Shown: one piece after another, positions 16,254-24,193 of the stretch
How positions within the stretch are numbered: position 1 is the first letter of the stretch
Layout of the letters: each line of letters starts with the position of its first letter
Assembly: GCF_031181555.1 (NCBI RefSeq)
Contig: NZ_JAPSKQ010000041.1
Coordinates: 1-42,812, forward strand
Source of the DNA: Streptomyces sp.
GTDB taxonomy: Bacteria > Actinomycetota > Actinomycetes > Streptomycetales > Streptomycetaceae
Length of the DNA stretch: 42,812 bases
Direction: 5' to 3'
Made by a program: the position numbers and the translations under genes
The notes under the pieces: model-generated
Seen by the model: only the letters and a program-made list of their open reading frames with translations
The model's database searches: none
What the model was told of the DNA's origin: nothing

Positions 16254-17550
16254 CGAGCGGGCCCTGGACGAGGTCGTGACGTTCACGTCCGACCTGATCC
16301 GGATCGACACCACCAACCGGGGCGGGGGCGACTGCCGGGAGCGGCCCGCCGCCGAGTACGCCGCCGAGCGGCTCGCCGGGGCGGGGCTGGAACCGGTGCT
16401 CCTCGAACGCACCCCGGGCCGGACCAACGTCGTCGCCCGTCTGGAGGGCAGCGATCCGTCGGCCGACGCGCTGCTCGTCCACGGCCATCTGGACGTCGTA
16501 CCGGCCGAGGCCGCCGACTGGAGCGTGCACCCGTTCTCCGGCGAGGTCCGCGACGGGGTCGTCTGGGGCCGCGGCGCGGTCGACATGAAGAACATGGACG
16601 CGATGATCCTCGCCGTGGTGCGGGCCTGGGCGCGCCAGGGCGTGCGGCCCCGGCGCGACCTGGTCATCGCCTTCACCGCCGACGAGGAGGACAGCGCCGA
16701 GGACGGCTCCGGCTTCCTCGCCGACCGGCACGCCCACCTCTTCGAGGGCTGCACCGAGGGCGTCAGCGAGTCGGGCGCGTTCACCTTCCACGACGGCGAC
16801 GGGCGGCAGTTGTACCCGATCGCGGCCGGCGAGCGCGGCACGGGCTGGCTGAAGCTCACCGCGCGCGGCCGGGCCGGGCACGGCTCCAAGGTCAACCGGG
16901 ACAACGCGGTGACCCGCCTGGCCGCCGCCATCACCCGCATCGGCGAGCACGAGTGGCCGCTGCGGCTCACCCCGACCGTACGGGCCGCGCTCACCGAACT
17001 CGCCGCCGTGTACGGCATCGAGACGGACCTGACCGATGTGGACGCGCTGCTGGACAAGCTCGGCACCGCCGGGAAACTCGTCGAGGCCACCGTCCGCAAC
17101 AGCGCCAACCCGACGATGCTGGACGCCGGTTACAAGGTCAACGTGATCCCCGGGCAGGCCGTGGCGTACGTCGACGGCCGCTTCCTGGCCGGCGCCGAGG
17201 ACGAGTTCCGCGCGACCCTGGACCTGCTCACCGGGCCGGACGTGGACTGGGAGTTCCACCATCGCGAGGTGGCCCTCCAGGCGCCGGTGGACTCGCCGAC
17301 GTACCGGCGGATGCGGGCCGCCGTGGAGGAGTTCGCGCCCGAGGGGCACGTGGTGCCGTACTGCATGTCCGGCGGCACCGACGCCAAGCAGTTCTCGCGG
17401 CTCGGCATCACCGGCTACGGGTTCGCGCCGCTGAAGCTGCCGGAGGACCTCGACTACCAGGCCCTGTTCCACGGGGTCGACGAGCGCGTCCCGGTCGAGG
17501 CGCTCCACTTCGGCGTCCGTGTCCTCGACCGGTTCCTGCGGACGGCCTGA
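16246..17550 (+). CDS. M20-family metallopeptidase
   Basis: A 434-residue di-zinc amidohydrolase/peptidase. The classic M20 sites are present in order: HGHLDVVP (His and Asp near 79-81), RGAVDMKN (bridging Asp near 113), ADEEDS (catalytic Glu-Glu near 147), SESGAF (Glu near 173) and FHGVDE (His near 409). The middle GHGSKVNRDNAVTRL part is the dimerisation domain. M20 enzymes cleave dipeptides or acylated amino acids. ATG 16246 has GGAGGAG just upstream, inside the end of dppA. Context suggests use of peptides released by the D-aminopeptidase and LD-carboxypeptidase. Confidence 0.92.
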   Translation: MADERALDEVVTFTSDLIRIDTTNRGGGDCRERPAAEYAAERLAGAGLEPVLLERTPGRTNVVARLEGSDPSADALLVHGHLDVVPAEAADWSVHPFSGEVRDGVVWGRGAVDMKNMDAMILAVVRAWARQGVRPRRDLVIAFTADEEDSAEDGSGFLADRHAHLFEGCTEGVSESGAFTFHDGDGRQLYPIAAGERGTGWLKLTARGRAGHGSKVNRDNAVTRLAAAITRIGEHEWPLRLTPTVRAALTELAAVYGIETDLTDVDALLDKLGTAGKLVEATVRNSANPTMLDAGYKVNVIPGQAVAYVDGRFLAGAEDEFRATLDLLTGPDVDWEFHHREVALQAPVDSPTYRRMRAAVEEFAPEGHVVPYCMSGGTDAKQFSRLGITGYGFAPLKLPEDLDYQALFHGVDERVPVEALHFGVRVLDRFLRTA

Positions 17551-17565
17551 GCAGTGGGGGAGACA

Positions 17566-19518
17566 GTGCGGATCCTGGCGTACGGCGAGTGGCCCTCGCC
17601 CATCGACGCGGCCACGGCCGCGGCGCACGACGGCGGCCCGGAGTACACGGGCTTCGTCGGGGACGAGGTGTGGTGGACCGAGCCCCGGCCCGCCGAGGGC
17701 GGCCGGCGCACCCTGGTGCGGCGGCACGCCGACGGCACCGAGGAGTCCGTCCTGCCCGCGCCGTGGAACGTGCGCAGCCGGGTCATCGAGTACGGCGGCC
17801 GCCCCTGGGCCGGGACCGTGCGGGACGACGGCCCGCTCGTGGTGTTCGTGAACTTCGCCGACCAGCGCCTGTACCGGTACGAGCCGGGCGGCGATCCGCG
17901 CCCGCTCACCCCGGTGTCCCCGGTCGGGCCGGGGCTGCGCTGGGCCGAGCCGGTGCTGCTGCCGGAGCGCGGCGAGGTGTGGTGCGTCCTGGAGGAGTTC
18001 ACCGGGGACGGCCCCAGCGACGTGCGCCGCGTCCTGGCCGCCGTACCGCTGGACGGCTCCGCCGCCGGGGACCGGGGGGCCGTGCGCGAACTGAGCGACG
18101 GCCGGCACCGGTTCGTCACCGGGCCCCGCCTCTCGCCGGACGGACGGCGCGCCGCCTGGCTCGCCTGGGACCACCCGCGCATGCCGTGGGACGGCACCGA
18201 ACTGCTCGTCGCCGACGTCACCTCCGACGGCACCTTCGAAGACGCCCGGACGGTCGCCGGCGGACCGGAGGAGTCCGTCGCCCAGGCCGACTGGACGCAC
18301 GACGGCCGGCTGCTGTACGCGAGCGACCGCACCGGCTGGTGGAACCTCTACCGGGACGGGGAGGCGGTCTGCCCGCGCGAGGAGGAGTTCGGCGGGCCGC
18401 TGTGGAAGCTGGGATCGCGCTGGTTCGCCCCGCTGGACGGCGGGCTGATCGCCGTCGTGCACGGCCGGGGCGCCGCCGCCCTCGGCGTGCTCGACCCCGA
18501 GACCGGCGAGGTCGTCGACGCCGCCGGACCCTGGACCGAGTTCACGCCCTCCCTCGCGGCGCACGGCGAGCGGGTCGTCGCCGTCGGGGCCGGCCCGCGC
18601 AGCGCCCACGAGGTGGTGGAGCTGGACACCAGGACGGGCAGGGCCCGGGTGATCGGCTCCGCGCACGAGGACGCCGTGGACCCCGGGTACTACCCCGAGC
18701 CGCACAGCCGCACGTTCACCGGGCCGGACGGCCGCGAGATCCACGCCCACGTCCACCCGCCGCACCACCCCGGGTACGCCGGCCCCGCGGACGAACGGCC
18801 CCCGTACGTGATCTGGGCGCACGGCGGTCCCACCGGCCGGTCGCCGCTGGTGCTCGACCTGGAGATCGCCTACTTCACCTCGCGCGGCATCGGCGTCGCC
18901 GAGGTCAACTACGGCGGCTCGACGGGGTACGGGCGTGCGTACCGCAACCGGCTGCGCGGGCAGTGGGGCGTGGTCGACGTCGAGGACTGCGCCGCCGTCG
19001 CGCTGGCCCTCGCCGACGAGGGCACCGCCGACCGGGAGCGGCTCGCCATCCGGGGCGGCAGCGCCGGCGGCTGGACCACGGCCGCCTCCCTCACCACGAC
19101 CGACGTCTACGCCTGCGGCACCATCATCTACCCGGTGCTCGACCTCGCCGGCTGGGGCACGGGGGAGACCCACGACTTCGAGTCCCAGTACCTGGAGAGC
19201 CTGATCGGCCCGCGCGCCGAGGTCCCCGAGCGGTACGAGGAACGCTCGCCCGTCGCCCACGCCGACCGGCTCACCGCGCCGTTCGTACTGCTCCAGGGCC
19301 TGGACGACGTGATCTGCCCGCCCGTGCAGTGCGAACGGTTCCTGGCCCGGCTGGCCGGCAAGCGGGTACCGCACGCCTACCTCGCCTTCGAGGGGGAGGG
19401 GCACGGATTCCGCCGCGCGGAGACCATGGTGCGCGCACTGGAGGCGGAACTGTCCCTGTACGCCCAGGTGTTCGGGCTGAAGGTGCCCGGTGTCCCGACC
19501 CTGGAGCTCACGGAATGA
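17566..19518 (+). CDS. S9-family (prolyl oligopeptidase-like) peptidase
   Basis: About 650 residues. An N-terminal beta-propeller (residues to about 390, repeated WTHDGRLLYASDRTG-type blades) precedes an alpha/beta-hydrolase domain with nucleophile motif GGSAGGW (Ser near 500), Asp in LQGLDDVICPP and His in GEGHGFR. This is the dipeptidyl-peptidase/acylaminoacyl-peptidase type. No signal peptide is seen, so it acts in the cytoplasm. The GTG at 17566 (GGGGGAGA just upstream, protein MRILAYGEWPSP) is preferred; GTG at 17554 in the same frame is possible. It ends with an ATGA overlap onto the S66 gene. Confidence 0.88.
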   Translation: MRILAYGEWPSPIDAATAAAHDGGPEYTGFVGDEVWWTEPRPAEGGRRTLVRRHADGTEESVLPAPWNVRSRVIEYGGRPWAGTVRDDGPLVVFVNFADQRLYRYEPGGDPRPLTPVSPVGPGLRWAEPVLLPERGEVWCVLEEFTGDGPSDVRRVLAAVPLDGSAAGDRGAVRELSDGRHRFVTGPRLSPDGRRAAWLAWDHPRMPWDGTELLVADVTSDGTFEDARTVAGGPEESVAQADWTHDGRLLYASDRTGWWNLYRDGEAVCPREEEFGGPLWKLGSRWFAPLDGGLIAVVHGRGAAALGVLDPETGEVVDAAGPWTEFTPSLAAHGERVVAVGAGPRSAHEVVELDTRTGRARVIGSAHEDAVDPGYYPEPHSRTFTGPDGREIHAHVHPPHHPGYAGPADERPPYVIWAHGGPTGRSPLVLDLEIAYFTSRGIGVAEVNYGGSTGYGRAYRNRLRGQWGVVDVEDCAAVALALADEGTADRERLAIRGGSAGGWTTAASLTTTDVYACGTIIYPVLDLAGWGTGETHDFESQYLESLIGPRAEVPERYEERSPVAHADRLTAPFVLLQGLDDVICPPVQCERFLARLAGKRVPHAYLAFEGEGHGFRRAETMVRALEAELSLYAQVFGLKVPGVPTLELTE

Positions 19519-20447
19519 GCCGGGTGGAACCGCTGCGCCGGCCGGCCCGGCTGGCCCCCGGTGCCCGGGTGGCCGTCGTCGCGCCCAGCGGTCCGGTGCC
19601 CGAGGAGCGGCTCCGGGCCGGGCTCGACGTGCTGCGCGGCTGGGGCCTCGACCCGGTGGTGGCGCCCCATGTCCTGGACCGGCACGACGAGTTCGACTAC
19701 CTGGCGGGCGCCGACGCCGACCGGGCCGCCGACCTGCAGTCCGCCTGGTGCGACCCGGCCGTCGACGCGGTGGTCTGCGCCCGCGGCGGCTACGGCGTAC
19801 AGCGCATGGTGGACCTCCTCGACTGGACCGCGATGCGGGCGGCCGGACCGAAGGTGTTCGTCGGCTTCAGCGACATCACCGCGCTGCACGAGGCGTTCGC
19901 GGTCCGGCTCGGCCTGGTCACGCTGCACGGCCCGATGGCCGCGGGCGTCGACTTCGTCAAGAACGCGCGGGCGCAGGACCACCTCAGGGCCACCCTCCTC
20001 GCCCCCGAAACCGTCCGCACCATCCGCTCCGACGGCACCGCGCTCGTCCCCGGTCGGGCGCGCGGGGTCACGCTCGGGGGCTGCCTCTCCCTCCTCGCCG
20101 CCGACCTCGGCACCCCGCACGCCCGACCCTCCGCGCGCGGCGGGCTGCTGTGCCTGGAGGACGTGGGGGAGGAGACGTACCGGCTGGACCGCTACCTCAC
20201 CCAGCTGCTGCGGGCCGGTTGGCTGGACGGTGTCTCGGGGCTGCTGCTCGGTTCCTGGGCGCAGTGCGAGCCGTACGACGGGGTGCGGGCGCTGCTCGCC
20301 GACCGGCTCGGCGGCCTCGGCGTGCCGGTGGCCGAGCAGTTCGGGTTCGGGCACTGCGACGACGCGCTCACCGTGCCCTTCGGCGTCGCGGCGGAACTCG
20401 ACGCGGACGCGGGAACCCTGACGCTGGAGGAGCCGGCGCTGACCTGA
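19515..20447 (+). CDS. LD-carboxypeptidase (S66, LdcA-like)
   Basis: A 310-residue S66 peptidase, the normal length. The start LAPGARVAVVAPSGPVP, the CARGGYGVQRMVD block, the nucleophile motif GFSDITALH (Ser near 117), Glu in LEDVGEE (near 216) and His in GFGHCDD (near 280) make up the Ser-Glu-His triad. These enzymes cut the mDAP-D-Ala or related L,D bond of cytoplasmic murein tetrapeptides during recycling. Translation is coupled to the S9 gene through an ATGA overlap, placing it last in the peptidase operon. Confidence 0.92.
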   Translation: MSRVEPLRRPARLAPGARVAVVAPSGPVPEERLRAGLDVLRGWGLDPVVAPHVLDRHDEFDYLAGADADRAADLQSAWCDPAVDAVVCARGGYGVQRMVDLLDWTAMRAAGPKVFVGFSDITALHEAFAVRLGLVTLHGPMAAGVDFVKNARAQDHLRATLLAPETVRTIRSDGTALVPGRARGVTLGGCLSLLAADLGTPHARPSARGGLLCLEDVGEETYRLDRYLTQLLRAGWLDGVSGLLLGSWAQCEPYDGVRALLADRLGGLGVPVAEQFGFGHCDDALTVPFGVAAELDADAGTLTLEEPALT

Positions 20448-20499
20448 GCGGCCCGCACGGCGGTGCGCCGCGCCCCGCGCGAGGCCGCCGGGCCCGTCG

Positions 20500-20505
20500 T
20501 AGGGT
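20500..20505 (+). promoter_or_regulatory. -10 element of a leaderless transcript (RimJ-like gene)
   Basis: TAGGGT is followed by 6 nt and the ATG at 20512. This gives the acetyltransferase gene its own promoter in the 64-bp gap after the peptidase operon. Confidence 0.5.
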
Positions 20506-20511
20506 GGCAGG

Positions 20512-21066
20512 ATGCCGCACACCGCTTCCCGTTACCTCGCCGAGGGCCCCCGTGTGGGCATACGCCACTTCACCCACGCGGACGGCGCCGAGTTCACCGC
20601 CCGGGTCCGGGAGAGCAAGGACCTGCACCACCCCTGGCTGTTCCCGCCGGACAGCGCCGAGGCGTACTCCGCGTACGCGGGGCGGCTGATCGAGGACCCC
20701 ACCAAGGCGGGGTTCCTGGTCTGCGAGAAGGAGGCGGACGGCGCCCTCGCCGGGTTCATCAACATCAACAACATCGTCGAGGGCGGCTTCCGGTGCGGCG
20801 CGCTGGGCTACGGGGCCTTCGCGCACGCGGCGGGGCGCGGGCTGATGCGCGAGGGGCTGGACCTCGTCGTGCGCCACGCCTTCGGCCCGATGCGGCTGCA
20901 CCGGCTGGAGATCAACGTGCAGCCCGGCAACGCCGCGTCCATCGCCCTGGCCCGCGCCTGCGGCTTCCGCCTGGAGGGCTTCTCGCCGAAGATGCTCTTC
21001 ATCGACGGGGCCTGGCGCGACCACGAACGCTGGGCGATCACCAGTGAGATGACGGCCTCCGGCTGA
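20512..21066 (+). CDS. GNAT acetyltransferase, RimJ/RimL-like
   Basis: A 184-residue GNAT of the ribosomal-protein N-acetyltransferase group. Typical features are the HHPWLFPP opening region, GFININNIVEGGF in the central strand, the acetyl-CoA loop AHAAGRGLMREGLDLVV, and RLEINVQPGNAASIALARAC followed by GFRLEG. It probably acetylates a protein N-terminus or small amine; the substrate is unknown. A GACGGCCCC/GGGGCCGTC dyad with a 28-nt loop follows at 21065-21110 and might contribute to termination. It is the last chromosomal gene before the transposon. Confidence 0.87.
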   Translation: MPHTASRYLAEGPRVGIRHFTHADGAEFTARVRESKDLHHPWLFPPDSAEAYSAYAGRLIEDPTKAGFLVCEKEADGALAGFININNIVEGGFRCGALGYGAFAHAAGRGLMREGLDLVVRHAFGPMRLHRLEINVQPGNAASIALARACGFRLEGFSPKMLFIDGAWRDHERWAITSEMTASG

Positions 21067-21190
21067 CGGCCCCCACCGGCTCACCCGGTACCGCCTCCTG
21101 AGGGGCCGTCGGGCCCTGGGCCGCTCGTCGGCGAGGACCACCGGCATGCGGAACGTCGTCGTGGACGCCCGCCCCGGTACCGTGTCCGCC

Positions 21191-21195
21191 TTTGC
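21191..21195. repeat. Target site duplication, left copy
   Basis: TTTGC directly abuts the left inverted repeat and is repeated at 27465-27469 outside the right one. Five base pairs is the standard duplication for Tn3-family elements. Confidence 0.9.
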
Positions 21196-21244
21196 CGGGT
21201 CTGAGTAGTTGCGGTACAGGATGCAGCGCTGAGATTGATCATGG
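21196..21244 (+). repeat. Left terminal inverted repeat of the transposon
   Basis: Starts CGGGTCTGAGTAGTTGCGGT and ends GAGATTGATCATGG. It matches the reverse complement of 27416-27464 except at base 29 (C at 21224, A at 27436 on the plus strand). Longer than the 38 bp typical of Tn3 ends. Confidence 0.95.
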
Positions 21245-21311
21245 GCCTGGGCTGGGGTTCTGGGTCCTGTCCTCCCGAAGCTGCCGCGAAGTGACAAGTA
21301 GCTCTCTGTGA

Positions 21312-22319
21312 TCAGAGTGACGCTCGGTCAGGGGTGTCGGGGCGGGGCTCGGGGACCGTCGCGGTCCGGCTGGCGGCGAAGTCGGCGTGGGCCTGCTCGA
21401 CGGCTTCGGGGTATGCTTCGCGCTTGGCGTGCTCGGCGAGGGCCCGGTAGATGCTGGCCACCGAGGGGTTGTGTCCCTTGCGTTTGCCGGTGGGGATGAT
21501 CAGGTCGGGCTGGATCTGCTCGACGGACTCACCGCCCGCGCGGCGCCGCAGCACGGTGTGGAGCATGTCGTCGGTGATGACCGGGGGCCGGCCGCCGTGC
21601 TTGCCCCTGCGGGCCGCGGTGTCGAGCCCCTCCAGCGTCGATTCGCGGATGTTCTCCCGCTCGGTCTCCGCCATCGCGGCGAAGAACGCGAACAGCAGCT
21701 TCCCCGGGCCGGTGGGGTCGTAGATGCCGGGCAGTGGCCCGGCGAGCATCTCCAGGATGAGACCGTGGGCGGTGAGGTGGTCGGCGAGCGCGGTGAGTTC
21801 GGCGGCGTCACGGCCGAGTCGTTTCATCTCGTACGCGGTGAAGATGACCCGGCAGTGCGGGGCGTGGGCCTTGACCTCCCGCGCCGTACGGAGGGCCTCC
21901 TCGAACTTCGGGCGTACGCGGACGCGGGTGCTGATCTTCTCGGCGAAGATCTTGTCCCGGGGGATGCCGTGCCCGGCGAGGGCGTCGAGCTGGGAGTCGA
22001 GTTCCTGGCCGAGGGTGGAGCAGCGGGCGTAGCCGATGCGGATGTCCGCGCTCGGCAGGGCCGGATCGACCGGTGCGGGGGGAGGGGTGCCCGGCCGCCA
22101 CGGCCGGCCCGGTGCGCGGTCGGCCGGAGTCGGCACGCGCAGTGCCTTCTTCAGCCGGGGCACGCGGGTGAAGCGGCGGGTGTGGTAGGCGGAGGCGACC
22201 GCGCCGCCGCGCGAGCGGCACGGTGATCCGGGCTGGGCTTCGCACTTCGGACAGGCGTGAGCCTCGACGGCGTCGGCGTCCGACCGGTCCGCCGGGGAGG
22301 GGTGCTGAGGGCTCGTCAT
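21312..22319 (-). CDS. tnpR: Serine resolvase with N-terminal zinc-finger-like segment
   Basis: A 335-residue protein (from ATG 22319; GTG at 22337 is also possible and neither has a strong ribosome site). Residues about 20-55 carry CPKCEAQPGSPC followed by a His in SAYHTRRF, a Cys3-His zinc-binding pattern. A Pro-rich linker leads to a resolvase domain starting IRIGYARCSTLGQELDSQLD, with the catalytic Ser in RCST near residue 101, and continuing through AYEMKRLGRDAAEL and FFAAMAETERENIRE. The C-terminus has a helix-turn-helix-like region. It resolves Tn3-type cointegrates at a res site, likely upstream. Usual TnpR proteins are about 185 residues, so the N-terminal extension is unusual. Confidence 0.85.
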   Translation of the reverse strand: MTSPQHPSPADRSDADAVEAHACPKCEAQPGSPCRSRGGAVASAYHTRRFTRVPRLKKALRVPTPADRAPGRPWRPGTPPPAPVDPALPSADIRIGYARCSTLGQELDSQLDALAGHGIPRDKIFAEKISTRVRVRPKFEEALRTAREVKAHAPHCRVIFTAYEMKRLGRDAAELTALADHLTAHGLILEMLAGPLPGIYDPTGPGKLLFAFFAAMAETERENIRESTLEGLDTAARRGKHGGRPPVITDDMLHTVLRRRAGGESVEQIQPDLIIPTGKRKGHNPSVASIYRALAEHAKREAYPEAVEQAHADFAASRTATVPEPRPDTPDRASL

Positions 22320-22337
22320 GGCCCCGAATTTTCGCAC

Positions 22338-22542
22338 AATGCAAGTCTCAGAACGGGATCCGTGCCGCTTTTGAGTGAGAACGGGTTGTGAGAGCGAATC
22401 CGGGTCCGGCGGCGATCCGGCGGCCCATTATTGATCTTGCTCTCGGAAAGGATCGTTTGTGCGAAGCGGAAGAAGATTCCGTGGTGAGGCAACGGTCTCG
22501 GCTTCGTATGGACTCTTTTGAACATCTAGGAGGGAGGTGCTC
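22338..22542. promoter_or_regulatory. Divergent control region; candidate res site and sigma promoter
   Basis: This 205-bp stretch between resolvase and sigma factor is AT-richer than its surroundings. TTCGCACAA (22331-22339) and TTGTGCGAA (22457-22465) are perfect inverted arms. AGAACGGG occurs at 22350-22357 and 22378-22385, with a degenerate TGAGAGCG at 22388. Tn3 resolution sites normally lie beside tnpR and hold several dyads, so res is likely here; subsites cannot be assigned. An autoregulated sigma promoter may also lie here. Confidence 0.4.
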
Positions 22543-23085
22543 ATGGGGGTTCGAAAGCAGGTCGGGGACCGAGAGTTCCACGATTTCGTCGTCGGTCGCT
22601 GGCCGCGCCTGATGCGCACGGCATTTCTGCTCACGGGTGAGCAGCACGCTGCGGAGGATCTGGTCCAGTCGACGCTGGAGCAGGTCTATGTGGCCTGGCA
22701 CAGGGTCGCCTTGGCCGACGACCCTGAGGCGTATGTGCGACGAGTGATGATCAACACGCATGCCCGCAGATATCGAAGGAAGCTGCGGGAGTTCCTGTTG
22801 CCCAGGAGCGGGGACGCGGGCCTGACACACGAGGTGGCCGACACCGGTGACCGGATCGCCCAGGCCGACGACCGTCACACGCTGCTGAAGGCGCTGGCCC
22901 AATTGCCGGCACGGCAGCGGGAAGCAGTGGTCCTGCGTTACTGGGAGGACCTCACTGAGACACAGACGGCCAAGGCGATGGGCTGTTCGGTCGGCACGGT
23001 GAAGAGCAACGCAGCCAAGGGGATCGCGAAGCTGCGCGCCGTTTCGGGACTGGCGGAGAAAGTGACGCAGGGAGGACGAACGTGA
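22543..23085 (+). CDS. SigE-family ECF RNA polymerase sigma factor (transposon passenger)
   Basis: A 180-residue sigma-70 family ECF factor. Region 2 spans about residues 12-75 (RLMRTAFLLTGEQHAAEDLVQ, then STLEQVYVAWHRV) and region 4 about 110-165 (LPARQREAVVLRYWEDLT, then TETQTAKAMGCSVGTVKSN). It resembles the actinobacterial SigE-type group. ATG 22543 is chosen because AGGAGG lies 9 nt upstream; a GTG at 22537 lies inside that ribosome site. Its TGA overlaps the GTG of the next gene by 4 bp. It lies wholly inside the Tn3-family transposon, so it is cargo. Confidence 0.9.
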   Translation: MGVRKQVGDREFHDFVVGRWPRLMRTAFLLTGEQHAAEDLVQSTLEQVYVAWHRVALADDPEAYVRRVMINTHARRYRRKLREFLLPRSGDAGLTHEVADTGDRIAQADDRHTLLKALAQLPARQREAVVLRYWEDLTETQTAKAMGCSVGTVKSNAAKGIAKLRAVSGLAEKVTQGGRT

Positions 23086-23903
23086 AGAGCGCGGACTGGG
23101 AGACGAGCCACAACATGACACAGCACGACATCGCCTTCCTGCTGGCCGAAGCCGCCGACGAGGTGAGGATCGGCACAGCCCCCGCCCAGGCGCTGATTCG
23201 CGGCGGCCGCCGCCGCAGGGCCCGTCGCTGGGCGGTCGTGGCGACCACCACCCTGGTCGTGGCCGGCTCCACGGGGGCTCTGGCACTGAACGGGCTGTCC
23301 GGTGACGGGGAACGGAGGGTGTCGTCGGCGAGCCAGCCGGTCGCCAGCGCGGAGGCATCCGAGCCGCACATGCGGACGACCCTGGCGAGCGGCACCGACG
23401 CGGGAGTGCCGTGGAGGGTGTACATCGACGTGTGGAAGGCTCCGGCGGACACGGCGGAGGCCCAGGCCACCCTGGCGGCCATGGCGAAGTTCGGCGAGCA
23501 CCCGCAGGACGTCTCCACAGCCTCCGACCTGGTGGGCAAGGTCGCGCACTTCGTGCACCGGGTCACCGGTGAAGAGGCGAAGACCACTCAGATCGGGAAC
23601 TTGGTGCCACCCGAGGACGACGTCCTGACCGGCGGCGAGCACGGGACCGTCTCGCTCCCGCTGCTCCCAGGGGACGGCACGGCCGCCCCGCGCCTGGTGT
23701 TCGGCCATGTCGCCAAGACCGCCCGGGAGGTCACCTGCACCTGGAAGGACGGCACGTCCACCAAGATCGGCCGTACGTCCGCGGACACCGAGGCGAACGC
23801 CGGCGTTCCGGTCATCCACAGCCCCAAGCACTCCCCCTACGACTGGTTCGCCATCCTGGCGCCGGAGTCCACCGAGTTGAAGGGGATCAAGGTCACGAAG
23901 TAG
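23082..23903 (+). CDS. Single-pass membrane protein, probable anti-sigma partner
   Basis: A 273-residue protein. About 47 cytoplasmic residues (FLLAEAADEVRIGTAPAQAL then an Arg-rich GGRRRRARR) precede one transmembrane helix at about 48-70, and the remaining 200 residues would be outside the cell. The LLxEAADEVxxG.P...L..GGRRRRARR layout is common in proteins encoded next to SigE-type ECF factors. The zinc anti-sigma HxxxCxxC motif is absent, so if it restrains sigma it does so differently. GTG overlaps the sigma stop codon, giving coupled translation. The outer domain is unrecognised. Confidence 0.75.
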   Translation: MKSADWETSHNMTQHDIAFLLAEAADEVRIGTAPAQALIRGGRRRRARRWAVVATTTLVVAGSTGALALNGLSGDGERRVSSASQPVASAEASEPHMRTTLASGTDAGVPWRVYIDVWKAPADTAEAQATLAAMAKFGEHPQDVSTASDLVGKVAHFVHRVTGEEAKTTQIGNLVPPEDDVLTGGEHGTVSLPLLPGDGTAAPRLVFGHVAKTAREVTCTWKDGTSTKIGRTSADTEANAGVPVIHSPKHSPYDWFAILAPESTELKGIKVTK

Positions 23904-24193
23904 ACCAAGCGGGAGACTGACGCTCCGAGGGTCGGGAGAACCACGGCAACAACCCCGACGGGCACCACGTTACGAAGTGCATCGTTCATATGCACCAGGA
24001 CATCGAGAAGGGCACGCGAGGTTCCAGCCGGCACCGGCACCTGCGGGTACGCCTGTCCACGAACTCGATGCTGAGGAACGGCAGCTGTTCGCCGCTCAGG
24101 GGAACTCACGGGATGTCGCACAGTACGACAAGCCGTGGCGCCGCTGCACGGCCTGACCCGGCCCTCGGGCGCAGCGCGGCCGGTACGCGCGGA
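23904..24193. other. Gap inside transposon between sigma operon and transposase
   Basis: About 290 bp with no recognised gene. Frames on both strands are short. The most protein-like is the 59-codon frame at 23977-24156, listed separately. This is also where the two convergent transcripts meet; no clear bidirectional terminator hairpin is visible. Confidence 0.4.
23977..24156 (+). CDS. Possible small or remnant ORF of unknown function
   Basis: From GTG 23977 the frame encodes 59 residues ending HELDAEERQLFAAQG, NSRDVAQYDKPWRRCTA and a TGA. Composition looks protein-like (charged helix, then aromatic tail). The frame is open further upstream into the membrane-protein gene in another phase, so it may be the tail of a gene truncated when the sigma operon entered the transposon. 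There is no ribosome site and I recognise no family. Confidence 0.25.
   Translation: MHRSYAPGHREGHARFQPAPAPAGTPVHELDAEERQLFAAQGNSRDVAQYDKPWRRCTA

Noticed and set aside
16210..19404. Open frame of 1,064 codons on the minus strand, and a 1,164-codon frame on the plus strand at 16953-20447
   Set aside because: Both are shadows of the M20, S9 and S66 peptidase genes caused by high GC. Their translations are Arg/Gly/Pro-rich with no recognisable domain.
21304..21317. CTCTG-TGAT-CAGAG hairpin as a resolvase terminator
   Set aside because: Five-base stem overlapping the stop codon, with no T-run on the minus strand; too weak to call.
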